DNA of 64,000 bases from Haliea sp. E1-2-M8 (GTDB lineage: Bacteria > Pseudomonadota > Gammaproteobacteria > Pseudomonadales > Halieaceae), in contig NZ_JAUTDR010000010.1 in assembly GCF_030649675.1 (NCBI RefSeq), forward strand, positions 71,416 through 135,415. The letters are read 5' to 3'. This document shows, one piece after another, positions 1 through 8,900 of the stretch. The notes beneath the pieces were generated by a model, which saw nothing but the letters and a program-made list of their open reading frames with translations, made no database searches and was not told the DNA's origin. Position numbers and translations under genes: made by a program. The number at the start of each line of letters is the position of its first letter. Positions within the stretch are counted from its first letter, which is position 1.

Positions 1-190
1 TTTCCCGCAAGTGGTTCCGCTTGAGTGATTATCGTCTGCTGAAGTGAGGGATGGCCTCTCTCTGGTGGTTCTGCAAGATTATTTGCGAGAGCATGGGCGG
101 CAATCAGTAGATCATTTGGCCCAAACAGTGTTCACTGGCGTGACAGCGTTATCCCGGCAAGTTACAGACGGATCGAGGAGACCGGATCAG

Positions 191-1084
191 ATGAGCCGAA
201 GTGCCCTGTTGCAACAGATCATCGATGCCGTGCCGATGGATTTCGCCGACCCGGCGGCAGACTACCGCACTGTGCGCGCCACTATGGCGCCGTTTCACAG
301 CCAGCCGGTAAGTGCAGATGTGTTGCTGGAGGAACGCGAGTACGGTGGCGTCCGCTGTGGCGTCTACCGGCTACCCGGCCAGGAGAGGGCGCCCCTGGCC
401 CTGCACTGCCACGGGGGTGCTTTCGTGTCTTGCCCGCTGGATCACTACCATTTCTACGGCGAGATCATCGCGCGCCACGCTGGCTGCCAGGTGGTCATGC
501 CGGATTACCGCCTGGCACCGGAACATCCCTGGCCCGCAGCTCACGACGATTGCTTCAGCGCCTATAGCGGCCTGCTCGATAGCGGTGTGGATCCGCGGCG
601 GCTGGTCGTTATGGGCGAGTCCTGTGGTGGCAGTCTGGGGCTGGGTCTGCTGCTTCGGGCCCGCGATGCGGGCCTGCCCATGCCGGCGGCCTTCGTCTCG
701 GTCACAGGCTGGTTCGACCTGGCGGTTGCGGGGCCTCATGCCTCGGAGCGGGACCCGTTCCTCACCGCAGACTGGGTCCGCAACCGGGGGCGTGATTACC
801 TCGCCGGGAAATTGCCACTGGATGATCCTCGCGTCTCGCCCGCGTCTGCTGCCCTGGCGGGGCTGGCTCCGCTATACCTGCAGGTGGCCCAGCACGACAC
901 CATGCGCCAGGGCGCCCTGAAGCTTGCGAGTCGGGCGGTGCGAGCCGGGGTAGAGGTGAGTATGGAGTCCTGGCCCGGCATGATCCATGGCTGGCATGGC
1001 TTGGTGAACAGCGGCGTAGAGGAAGCGGTCGTGGCTTGGGCCCGCATCCGCGACTACATCGCCTGGAAGACGACCTCCGGCTAG
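191..1084 (+). CDS. alpha/beta hydrolase, HSL-type esterase
   Basis: A 297-residue alpha/beta hydrolase of the hormone-sensitive-lipase/acetyl-esterase type. The oxyanion motif HGGA is at residues 74-77 and the nucleophile Ser144 lies in GESCG. Asp236 (in QHDTMR) and His266 (in MIHGWHG) complete the expected triad. Such enzymes hydrolyse short-chain carboxylic esters in the cytoplasm; no signal peptide is seen and the substrate cannot be told. The frame is open from a GTG at 44. I chose ATG 191 because GAGGAG lies 10 bases before it and the resulting length suits the family. Confidence 0.85.
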   Translation: MSRSALLQQIIDAVPMDFADPAADYRTVRATMAPFHSQPVSADVLLEEREYGGVRCGVYRLPGQERAPLALHCHGGAFVSCPLDHYHFYGEIIARHAGCQVVMPDYRLAPEHPWPAAHDDCFSAYSGLLDSGVDPRRLVVMGESCGGSLGLGLLLRARDAGLPMPAAFVSVTGWFDLAVAGPHASERDPFLTADWVRNRGRDYLAGKLPLDDPRVSPASAALAGLAPLYLQVAQHDTMRQGALKLASRAVRAGVEVSMESWPGMIHGWHGLVNSGVEEAVVAWARIRDYIAWKTTSG

Positions 1085-1281
1085 CAGGAAATGAACCCTG
1101 CCCGGGCGGTAAAGGTTCGGTCAGTGGGCTTGCGAACAGACGGCCTGGCGGTCAAGCGCCGATCATGTAGGCATACGCTTGCTTTGTCTGACCGGGTTGG
1201 CATTTGCCACAAAACGGTTCGCCTCAAGTACGTCGTAGCGCAATTCCAATTTAAATCCAAAAAGTGCAGGGCAGGATTTCT
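1085..1281. other. intergenic region, no gene seen
   Basis: About 200 bases between the esterase and the outer-membrane barrel gene. Short reading frames here have no recognisable product. An AT-rich patch near 1240-1262 directly before the barrel gene could contain its promoter, but no clear -35/-10 pair was found. Confidence 0.4.
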
Positions 1282-1845
1282 ATGATCAAAGTCAACGCAG
1301 CGGCAATCACTATCTGTCTTCTCGGTGCACTGCCGATGGCAGCCTCGGCGCAATCCTCAGGCGCACAGTCATCAGAATTCGGCTCCCGTGAGGGCGAACG
1401 GGAGCTCTCCATCTCAGGAACCGGTAATAGCGACCGCAATTTGGACAGCGGCAGCTTTGGCGTGACTGGCGATCTCGGCTGGTACCTGACAGATCAGGTT
1501 GTTGCCGGTATCAGGCAAAGCGTCAATTACGCGAGTATTGAGGGCGAAAGCATCAAGGATGATTTCTGGAATGGCTCAAGCCGTGCTTACGTCAACTATC
1601 ATTTTCTTGCCGATCGCGCGCGACCGTTTGTCGGCGGCAGCCTCGGCGGCATCTACGGTGACGGTATCAATGACAGCAGCTTTGCCGGACTGGAAGCGGG
1701 CCTCAAGTACTACGTGCTTCCGAAGACTTATTTCCTCGGCCGCGTTGACTACCAGTTCCTGTTCAGCAGTACCAGTGATGCTTCCGATGCGTTTCAGGAC
1801 AGTGGAATCTGGGCCTATACAGTGGGCCTGGGTTACAACTTTTGA
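1282..1845 (+). CDS. outer-membrane beta-barrel protein, small
   Basis: A 187-residue exported protein. The first 21 or so residues form a signal peptide with an ASA-Q cleavage site. The mature part has alternating strands rich in Gly, Tyr and Phe (GDLGWYLTDQVVAGI, YVNYHF, GLKYYVLPKTYFLG) and ends in YNF, the C-terminal aromatic signal for BAM insertion. This fits an eight-stranded barrel of the OmpA/OmpW beta-barrel superfamily. ATG 1282 is preferred over GTG 1264 because only it gives a clean signal peptide, and an AGGA lies just before it. The transported solute or role cannot be inferred. Confidence 0.75.
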   Translation: MIKVNAAAITICLLGALPMAASAQSSGAQSSEFGSREGERELSISGTGNSDRNLDSGSFGVTGDLGWYLTDQVVAGIRQSVNYASIEGESIKDDFWNGSSRAYVNYHFLADRARPFVGGSLGGIYGDGINDSSFAGLEAGLKYYVLPKTYFLGRVDYQFLFSSTSDASDAFQDSGIWAYTVGLGYNF

Positions 1846-1928
1846 ACCGCACCGTCAGTACTGAAACATGCGGGGATATCGCGGCCTGACCCGGGACTCA
1901 AATCCAAATCATCAACGAGGCAAACTTT

Positions 1929-2372
1929 ATGACTACAGTAATGGATTCAAAGCAGATCATCTCTGACCTGGGAGACCTGATTGAGCTCGACTATGACGCC
2001 ATCGCCGCGTATCAGGCCGCCATCGAGCGACTGGATACTGCTGCCTATAGGGAGAAACTCACCGAATTTCTGGGTGATCACGAAAGGCATGTCAAGGAGC
2101 TGGGCGAAGCCGTGCGCAAGGAAGGAGGCAGCCCACCCACTAAAGGCGATGCCATGAAGATTCTGACCAAAGGCAAGGTGGTGCTTGCGGATCTCCTGGG
2201 CGATGCAGCCATACTCAAGGCGATGCGGGCCAATGAAGAAGTCACCAACAAGAAATACGAGACAGCGGTGGAAAAGGGCTATGCCGAGCACATCCAGGCA
2301 CTATTGCGCAAGGGCCTCGCCGATGAGCGCCGGCACAAGGGCTGGATAGAAACGACCGTTGAGAAGCTCTGA
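1929..2372 (+). CDS. DUF2383 / PA2169-family four-helix-bundle protein
   Basis: A 147-residue, almost wholly helical protein matching the ferritin-like DUF2383 (PA2169) family. Acidic and His residues sit at helix positions typical of the fold ([39 protein letters not shown]). The family is common in stress-gene clusters but has no established reaction. ATG 1929 follows AACGAGGCAAACTTT, a plausible ribosome site. Its stop is followed within a few bases by the atpA-like remnant, so the deletion that created that remnant may end just past this gene. Confidence 0.8.
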   Translation: MTTVMDSKQIISDLGDLIELDYDAIAAYQAAIERLDTAAYREKLTEFLGDHERHVKELGEAVRKEGGSPPTKGDAMKILTKGKVVLADLLGDAAILKAMRANEEVTNKKYETAVEKGYAEHIQALLRKGLADERRHKGWIETTVEKL

Positions 2373-2376
2373 GAGG

Positions 2377-3277
2377 GCGATCGGCTTTTGCTTCACGCGC
2401 CAGGGCCGCGATACCCTGGTGGTCTACGACGACCTCAGCACTCATGCCCGCGCCTATCGCGAGCTGTCGTTGCTGCTGCGTCGTCCGCCGGGGCGGGAGG
2501 CGTATCCCGGGGATATTTTCTACCTCCACGCGCGCCTGCTTGAACGGGCAACGTGTCTTGCGCCCGAGCGGGGCGGCGGCAGCATGACGGCGCTGCCCAT
2601 TGTCGAGACTCAGCAAGGGGAGATCGCAGCCTATATCCCCACCAATCTGATCTCCATCACCGATGGCCAGCTCTACCTGGACGGCAGCCTGTTCGCCGGT
2701 GGCTTTCGCCCTGTGATCGACGTGGCCAAATCCGTGTCCCGCATCGGCGGGCGGGCACGCGACTGGCGCAGCGTTTGGAAGACGATGAGCGGGTTGTCGA
2801 CGAGGTGGCCGGCCCAGCGGTGGCGGAAGACGTGGAGGCCTGTGTCGATGCCCTGGTGGCGGCAATCCTCAAATTGACTGATCGCCGGGGTTCCCTGGCG
2901 TTGCTTGCGCTATATTACAGCGACAAGCGGGACGGGATCCATATCCATTCGGTATTTCCCCCTTTTCAGGAGCGTATGAGTACTGCTTCCCATGGCTATC
3001 CACCCGCAGTCAACCTGCCGCCGGGGCAATTCTTTGCCGAACTGGTGGAGGAGTACCTGTTCGCGGCGCTCCACGGCCTTTGTTACCTGTCCCTCATCGC
3101 AGAGAATCAACTGCGTATGAACCATCTCGATGGGGCCATTCGCCGGCTGGACGAGCGCAGCGAACAGGTGGATTCCCGGGAGCGCATCCTGCGCCAGGAG
3201 GAATCACAGAGGAGATCGAAGTGATCCTGTTGAGCGCCGAAGCCTCGGCATCGTCCCACTGGCAACCCGGTAGCTGA
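2377..3277 (+). pseudogene. atpA-atpG: remnant of alternative F1 ATPase (N-ATPase) atpA-atpG
   Basis: Frame 1 from about 2377 to 2755 matches the middle of an F1 alpha subunit: Walker B strand LVVYDDLS, then [18 protein letters not shown], then [14 protein letters not shown] and SVSRIGG. The P-loop half and the C-terminus of alpha are missing. From about 2755 a different frame matches the C-terminal part of an N-ATPase gamma subunit (FAELVEEYLFAAL, AENQLRMNHLDGAIRR), and a single-base loss near 3199 shifts the gamma tail ITEEIEVILLSAEA into a third frame. Two deletions and a frameshift make this a decayed piece of an atpDCQRBFAG-type operon. No other ATPase subunit is in the window. Confidence 0.85.
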
Positions 3278-3320
3278 ACGAGGTCATGCAGATGCCCTGA
3301 ACCCTGCCTCTTCAATCGTC

Positions 3321-3326
3321 TACAAT
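3321..3326 (+). promoter_or_regulatory. candidate -10 box for hydrolase-kynU unit
   Basis: TACAAT lies 34 bases before the ATG at 3361. The -35 region is not well conserved, so this is a suggestion only. Confidence 0.35.
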
Positions 3327-3360
3327 GCGCCTCCTGTTTTCTCAGTTTGGCCGCGTGACT

Positions 3361-4221
3361 ATGTCGACCCAATTGCGTTCTGTAATCCTCATGGCTTGTC
3401 TGTTCAGCAGTCTGGGTATGGCGGCCGGAGTTGTAACCATGCCCGTTGCATTCAGTGATGTCGAGGCTCTCCCTGCGGCTTCGCCAGTAAAGGAGTACCG
3501 CTATGGCGACGCGCCCAGCCAGTTTGCGCGTCTCTGGCTGCCTGTCGCTGCCGAGTCAGGGCAAGATTTCCCGGTAGTCGTTTTGTTGCACGGCGGATGC
3601 TGGCTCCAGCAGTTTGGCGTTGCTCACATGTCACCCGTGGCAGCGGCGCTGACAGCTCAGGGCTTTGCAGTGTGGGCGCCTGAGTACCGGCGCGTTGGTG
3701 AGCAGGGCGGTGGTTGGCCGGGCACCGCGGAAGACGTGTATGCGGCCATTTCCGCCCTGCAGACGGTGTCAGGCGTGGATCTGCAGCGGGTGCTGCTCGC
3801 TGGCCACTCCGCCGGAGGGCAGTTGGCGCTGTGGGCAGCGTCGCAGGCACAGGCGTTTGCGGCCGACGGCATCATGCTAAAAGGTGTCGCTGGACTGGCC
3901 GCGATTACTGATCTTGAAGCCTATGCCAGGGGCAGTAACAGTTGCGAGACAGTGACTCCGCAGTTCATGGGGGGCACGCCGGAAGAGGTGCCGGAATTTT
4001 ACGCGGCGGCGTCACCAGCCAGGCTGGGGCTACAGCTACCGACAATCCTCCTGCACGGCAGCGCTGACCCGCTGGTGGCGCCATCCCATGCGAGCGCCGT
4101 AGCGGGTGCCGAGGTTATCAATATTGACGGTGCCGGGCACTTCGACCTCATCCATCCAGGCACTGAGGCTTTCGAGGCCGTGCTTTCCGTTCTTCTCAAA
4201 CTGCTGGAGGCGACGCCATGA
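3361..4221 (+). CDS. exported alpha/beta hydrolase, kynurenine-formamidase-like
   Basis: A 286-residue alpha/beta hydrolase. It has HGGCW at residues 77-81, like the HGGxW motif of animal-type kynurenine formamidases. The nucleophile Ser150 is in GHSAG, Asp236 in GSADP and His260 in GAGHFD. It overlaps kynU by four bases (ATGA), which suggests translational coupling and supports N-formylkynurenine hydrolysis as its job. The first 25 or so residues look like a signal peptide, odd for an enzyme feeding cytoplasmic kynureninase. It could instead be a general esterase. ATG 3361 is chosen over TTG- or GTG-type starts further up because it opens the hydrophobic leader. Confidence 0.75.
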   Translation: MSTQLRSVILMACLFSSLGMAAGVVTMPVAFSDVEALPAASPVKEYRYGDAPSQFARLWLPVAAESGQDFPVVVLLHGGCWLQQFGVAHMSPVAAALTAQGFAVWAPEYRRVGEQGGGWPGTAEDVYAAISALQTVSGVDLQRVLLAGHSAGGQLALWAASQAQAFAADGIMLKGVAGLAAITDLEAYARGSNSCETVTPQFMGGTPEEVPEFYAAASPARLGLQLPTILLHGSADPLVAPSHASAVAGAEVINIDGAGHFDLIHPGTEAFEAVLSVLLKLLEATP

Positions 4222-5453
4222 CATTGCCCGATATCGAGGCACTGGACGCCGCTGATCCGCTGTCGGACCTGCGTCACCGGTTCTCCCTGCCCGCAGGTAA
4301 AATCTACCTCGATGGCAATTCCCTGGGTGCACTGCCGAAAGCGGCAATGGCCCGAGTGGAGGAGGTTGTCCGCAAGGAGTGGGGCCACGACCTGATCAGC
4401 AGTTGGAACAGCAACGACTGGATCAATCTCCCGGTTACCGTGGGCGAAAAAATCGCAGGGCTGGTGGGCGCCGCTCCGGGCCAGGTGATCAGCTGCGATA
4501 CTGTTTCGATCAATCTGTTCAAGCTCATTGTCACCGCCCTGCAGTTGCAGGAAGGGCGCAGGGTAATTCTGACCCAGGAAGACAATTTCCCCACCGACCT
4601 GTACATGACGGAAGGCGTCGGCGGGTTGTTGGGTCAGCAGCGCTGCACTACGCGCACGGTGCCGGCCGACCAGCTGCTGGCAGCGATGGATACGGATGTT
4701 GCCCTGCTGCTGTTGACGCAGGTGAATTTTCGGGATGGGCGCCTGCACGATATTGCGGCGATCACCCGGGCTGCTCACGCCAAGGGTATTTTGGTGTTGT
4801 GGGACCTGGCTCACAGTGCCGGTGTAGTACCCCTTGAGCTGGACCGCTGGCAGGTGGATATGGCCGTGGGTTGTGGCTACAAATTTCTTAACGGTGGGCC
4901 CGGTGCACCGGGCTTTCTGTATCTCGCGGAAAAGCATCAGAATCAGGTCAACCAGCCACTGTCCGGTTGGCTGGGGCACGCGGAACCGTTTGCCTTTGAA
5001 CCCGGATACCGGCCGGCCCGGGGCGTAGTGCGCTATCTCGGCGGAACCCCCGGGATTCTCGGTTTGGCGGCTCTGGATGCGTCGCTCGACGTGTTCGCCG
5101 GGCTTGACATGAATCAGATTCGCGCCAAATCCTCGGCCATGACGGCTGTGTTCATTGATGGGGTGCGCAGCAATCCGATTTGCGCCGACTGCCAGGTGCT
5201 TACGCCGCTTGCTGCGGAGCGGCGGGGCAGTCAGGTGTCCCTTGCGCACCCACAGGCGTACGGGGTGGCGCAGGCGCTTATTGAAGCAGGCGTGGTAGTG
5301 GACTTTCGTGCTCCGGATATCGTCCGGTTTGGTTTTTCACCGTTGTATAACAGCTACCGGGACGTGGCGGCTGCACTGCAGCAGTTACTGCGGATTCTTG
5401 CAGAGGCTGAGTATTTGCAGGCACGTTTTGCTACTCGAGCGAGAGTGACCTGA
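4218..5453 (+). CDS. kynU: kynureninase
   Basis: A 411-residue fold-type I PLP enzyme that cleaves kynurenine (or 3-hydroxykynurenine) to anthranilate and alanine in tryptophan breakdown. The PLP lysine is K222 in CGYKFLNGGPGAPGF. The N-terminal IYLDGNSLG and the cofactor-site WDLAHSAG motif are intact, and the length is normal. It is coupled to the upstream formamidase-like hydrolase. No tryptophan dioxygenase gene is in the window. Confidence 0.95.
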   Translation: MTLPDIEALDAADPLSDLRHRFSLPAGKIYLDGNSLGALPKAAMARVEEVVRKEWGHDLISSWNSNDWINLPVTVGEKIAGLVGAAPGQVISCDTVSINLFKLIVTALQLQEGRRVILTQEDNFPTDLYMTEGVGGLLGQQRCTTRTVPADQLLAAMDTDVALLLLTQVNFRDGRLHDIAAITRAAHAKGILVLWDLAHSAGVVPLELDRWQVDMAVGCGYKFLNGGPGAPGFLYLAEKHQNQVNQPLSGWLGHAEPFAFEPGYRPARGVVRYLGGTPGILGLAALDASLDVFAGLDMNQIRAKSSAMTAVFIDGVRSNPICADCQVLTPLAAERRGSQVSLAHPQAYGVAQALIEAGVVVDFRAPDIVRFGFSPLYNSYRDVAAALQQLLRILAEAEYLQARFATRARVT

Positions 5454-5488
5454 GCTATCGATTCGGAGCGAACCTCCCGGCCCACAAA

Positions 5489-5504
5489 TGTGCGCAGCCG
5501 CACA
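5489..5504. promoter_or_regulatory. Crp/Fnr-type operator candidate, exact copy
   Basis: Exact palindrome TGTGC-GCAGCC-GCACA, flanked by AA on the left and GAC on the right. The 5-6-5 geometry is that of Crp-family operators. It lies 73 bases before the start of the lmo0937-type gene. See the matching sites at 26000, 27484, 39120 and 48834. Confidence 0.6.
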
Positions 5505-5577
5505 GACGGCAATCGGTGGCTCGTCCATGCTTTTTAGCAATATTGGAATCGGTCATCACAGCGAAGGAATATCCATC

Positions 5578-5727
5578 ATGCTATTTACAATTGCCGTTAT
5601 CCTTGTCGTGCTTTGGGCCTTGGGCTTGGTCTCCGGAACTACCGTAGGCGGTTTCGTTCATATTCTGCTGGTGCTCGCTGTGATTATGGTTGTGTTTCAG
5701 TTGATTAGCGGGCGTCGAGGCCCGTAA
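5578..5727 (+). CDS. lmo0937/DUF5670-family small membrane protein
   Basis: A 49-residue protein with two hydrophobic helices (residues 1-17 and 23-42) separated by a short SGTTVGGF turn and ending in a basic GRRGP tail. This is the pattern of the lmo0937 family of small stress-associated membrane proteins, which have no known reaction. The start at 5578 follows AAGGA with good spacing. A Crp-type palindrome lies 73 bases upstream. Confidence 0.8.
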   Translation: MLFTIAVILVVLWALGLVSGTTVGGFVHILLVLAVIMVVFQLISGRRGP

Positions 5728-5918
5728 GTCCGCTCACGGATTATAGATCAGAGGGCCATGGGCGGAGCGGCACGGCGTATCCTTTGCGCTGCGTATTCCT
5801 TACATGTCACTAGCCTGCCTGTCTATTCGCACTACGGAAAGCCTCGTAGCGATCGCCCCCTGCGGATACCTTCACGCCTCAATATTCCGCAGGCCGAGAT
5901 ACCACTAGCTTGATGGTG

Positions 5919-5924
5919 TAGAAT
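5919..5924 (+). promoter_or_regulatory. candidate -10 box before glucan synthase gene
   Basis: TAGAAT lies 27 bases before the TTG at 5952. No convincing -35 box is seen 16-18 bases upstream, so support is weak. The rest of the 5728-5951 gap shows no gene. Confidence 0.25.
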
Positions 5925-5951
5925 CGTGTCAGACGGCGCGCCTGTTACTTA

Positions 5952-8900
5952 TTGATCGGCCGGCCAGCGTTTGGCAGTGCCCAGCGCGTCCTCCTCAAGG
6001 AGCGTGTCATAGTCATCAAATCGTTCAGAAATTCGGCGCGTACACGAAATGGGCTGAGCCATCATCGGGATACCGAGCTGCTGCGCGCGGAGCTGTTCAG
6101 CATTGAGCAACTGAAGCGTCACGCGGTCACCTTGGCGGGCCAGCATCAAATCGATCCGCGCCCGGGGGCGGACAGGTTGCTGCCGCGGTTGGCGGACAAT
6201 ACGCGCGTTCTGCTGGCGGCCTACGACGTTGTCACGGCTGCAGCAACGCCGGGACAGCGGCTGGTGCCGACCGAAGCCTGGCTGCTCGACAACTTCTATC
6301 TCGTTGAGCAGCAGATCGGCCTGGCACGTCGACATCTTCCGCGCGGGTACAGCCGGCAGTTGCCACGGCTGGCCGATGGCCATTCGGCCGGTTTTCCCCG
6401 TATTTACGACCTGGCGCTGGAATTGATCTCCCATATGGACGGCCGCGTCGACAGCGACAACGTCACCCAATTCATCGCCGCTTACCAGACCGTGGAACCC
6501 TTGAAGCTGGGCGAGTTGTGGGCCTTCCCCATTATGCTGCAGCTCGCGCTGCTGGAAAATCTGCGCCGCGTCGCGGTGCGCATCGCCCAACGACGCGAGG
6601 AACGCGATGCAGCCATTACGTGGGCGGATCGCATGCATGCCGCGGCCGAAAGTGACCCAAAGCAGTTGATCCAGTTACTGGCCGAGTTTGCTCATGCCGA
6701 TGTACCGTTAACCGCGCCATTTGTAGAGGAGTTTTACGACCGCCTGCAGGCGCAGGGCCCGGCCATGGCCTTCGTCCAGACCTGGGTTGAACAGAATCTG
6801 CTGGAACAGGGTGTGACCGCAACGAAGCTGTCGGAGGCGGCCGGACGCACGGCGGCGGCCAACCAGATTTCTATCGCCAACAGCATCGGCAGCCTGCGAT
6901 TCATCGGCTCCATGGACTGGAAACATTATGTCGAGTCGCTCAGTCTCGTAGAAAAGATTTTGCGCGAGGACCCCTCGGACGTATACGCACGGCAGGACTT
7001 CGCTACCCGCGACCGCTACCGGCATGTTGTCGAGGATGTGGCGCGGGGCAGTACCTGTGGTGAGCTGGCGGTGGCACGTGAAGCCGTTGTTCTCGCGCAA
7101 GCGGCTGCCGTACAGCAGGGCGTGCACGACCGCAGCGCTCATGTCGGCTACCACCTGGTCGACCGGGGGCTACCAGGGCTGGAGCGCGCGGTGGGTTGCC
7201 GCGTGGCCTTGCTGCGTCGTGTGCAACGGGTGTGTCGGCGGATCCGCCTGCCCCTGTATCTGGGCCCGATCCTGCTCCTGACCCTGCTCACGACGGTGGG
7301 CCTGGTTGATGCCTTTGCCGGGTCCGCAGCGGATGACTGGCGCTATTGGTTTTTCGCTGCCAGCAGCATGATTGGCGTCTCGGCGCTGGCGGTCGCGCTG
7401 GTAAACCTGGCTGTCACGCTGTTCGTGCCACCGCGAGTCTTGCCACGATTGGATTTTTCACAGGGTATTCCCGATGCTCACCGCAGCATGGTGATCGTTC
7501 CCACCTTGCTGAGCAGTCGGCAGGAGATCGATCATCTGCTGGAGGCTCTGGAGATTCGTTATCTCGGCAACCGGGATCCAAATCTCTACTTTGCCCTGTT
7601 GACGGACTTTCGCGACGCACCCGAGCAAACCTTGCCGGGGGATGCGGACCTGCTCGCTCATGCGCGCGCGGCAGTCGAGGCACTCAACAAGACCTACTGC
7701 GACGACCGCCCCTGCATATTCTATCTTTTCCACCGGCCGCGGCTGTGGAATCCGTTCGAGCGCGTGTGGATGGGCTACGAGCGCAAACGGGGCAAGCTCG
7801 AGCAGTTCAATGCCCGGCTCCGGGGCGAGGCGCCCGAGGCCTTCTCGGACATCGTCGGCGATCAATCCATTCTGGGTTCCATCCAGTACGTCATCACCCT
7901 GGATACGGATACCCAGTTGCCGCGCGACGCGGCACGCGCGCTGATCGGCAACCTGGCGCATCCACTCAACCGGCCGGTGTACGACGACGCCAAGGGTCGT
8001 ATCGTCGAAGGCTACGCCATCCTGCAACCGCGCGCCTCAATCAGCCTGACCAGTGCCGGTCATTCACGCTTCACCCGACTGTTTGCCGGTGACGCGGGCC
8101 TCGACCCCTACACGCGCGAGGTGTCGGATGTTTATCAGGATGTGTTCGGGGAAGGCTCGTTCATCGGCAAGGGCATCTACGACGTCGATGCGTTTCGCCA
8201 GGCTGTCGATGGGCGATTCCCGGAGAATCTCATCCTCAGTCACGACCTGCTGGAGAGCGGTTATGCGCGCTCGGCGCTGGTGACCGACGTCGACCTCATC
8301 GAGGAGCATCCGGCCAGTATCGCCATCGAGGCCAGCCGGCGCCACCGCTGGATACGCGGCGACTGGCAACTTGCCGGCTGGCTGCTGCCCCGGGTGCCGG
8401 GGCCACCCGGTGTGAACGGTGCCAGATCCAGGCGGCAGGCGAATCCACTGTCGGCCCTGTCACTGTGGAAGATTTTCGACAATCTGCGGCGCAGTCTGGT
8501 GCCGCCGGCGCTGCTTGCCCTGCTGGTGGGGGGGTGGTTTGCAGGCCCGGGGCCGGTCTGGGAGTGGACCCTGCTGGTTCTCGCAGTGGTGTTTCTGCCC
8601 ACCCTGTTGGCTAGCCTGATCGAGCTGATTCGCAAGCCTGCAGAGCGCGCCTGGCTGCTGCACCTGAGCCTGACTGCAAGGTCTGCGGGCCGTCCGCTCG
8701 CGCTCGCCTTCCTTGCCCTGGTCTTCCTGCCTTATGACACGCGGATTAGCCTGGGGGCAATCTTGCGCTCGGGCGCGCGCATGCCGTTCACGCGACGCGG
8801 TCTGTTGCTGTGGCAACTGCCCGGCTACAGGCACCTCAACGCGCGCCTTTCACTGATCGATTTTCTTCGTGAAATGTGGGTCGGGCCGGTGCTCGCGATG

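Noticed and set aside
3999-5249. 416-codon minus-strand frame opposite the kynureninase gene
   Set aside because: No family likeness, composition of an antisense frame, and full overlap with a well-supported kynU.
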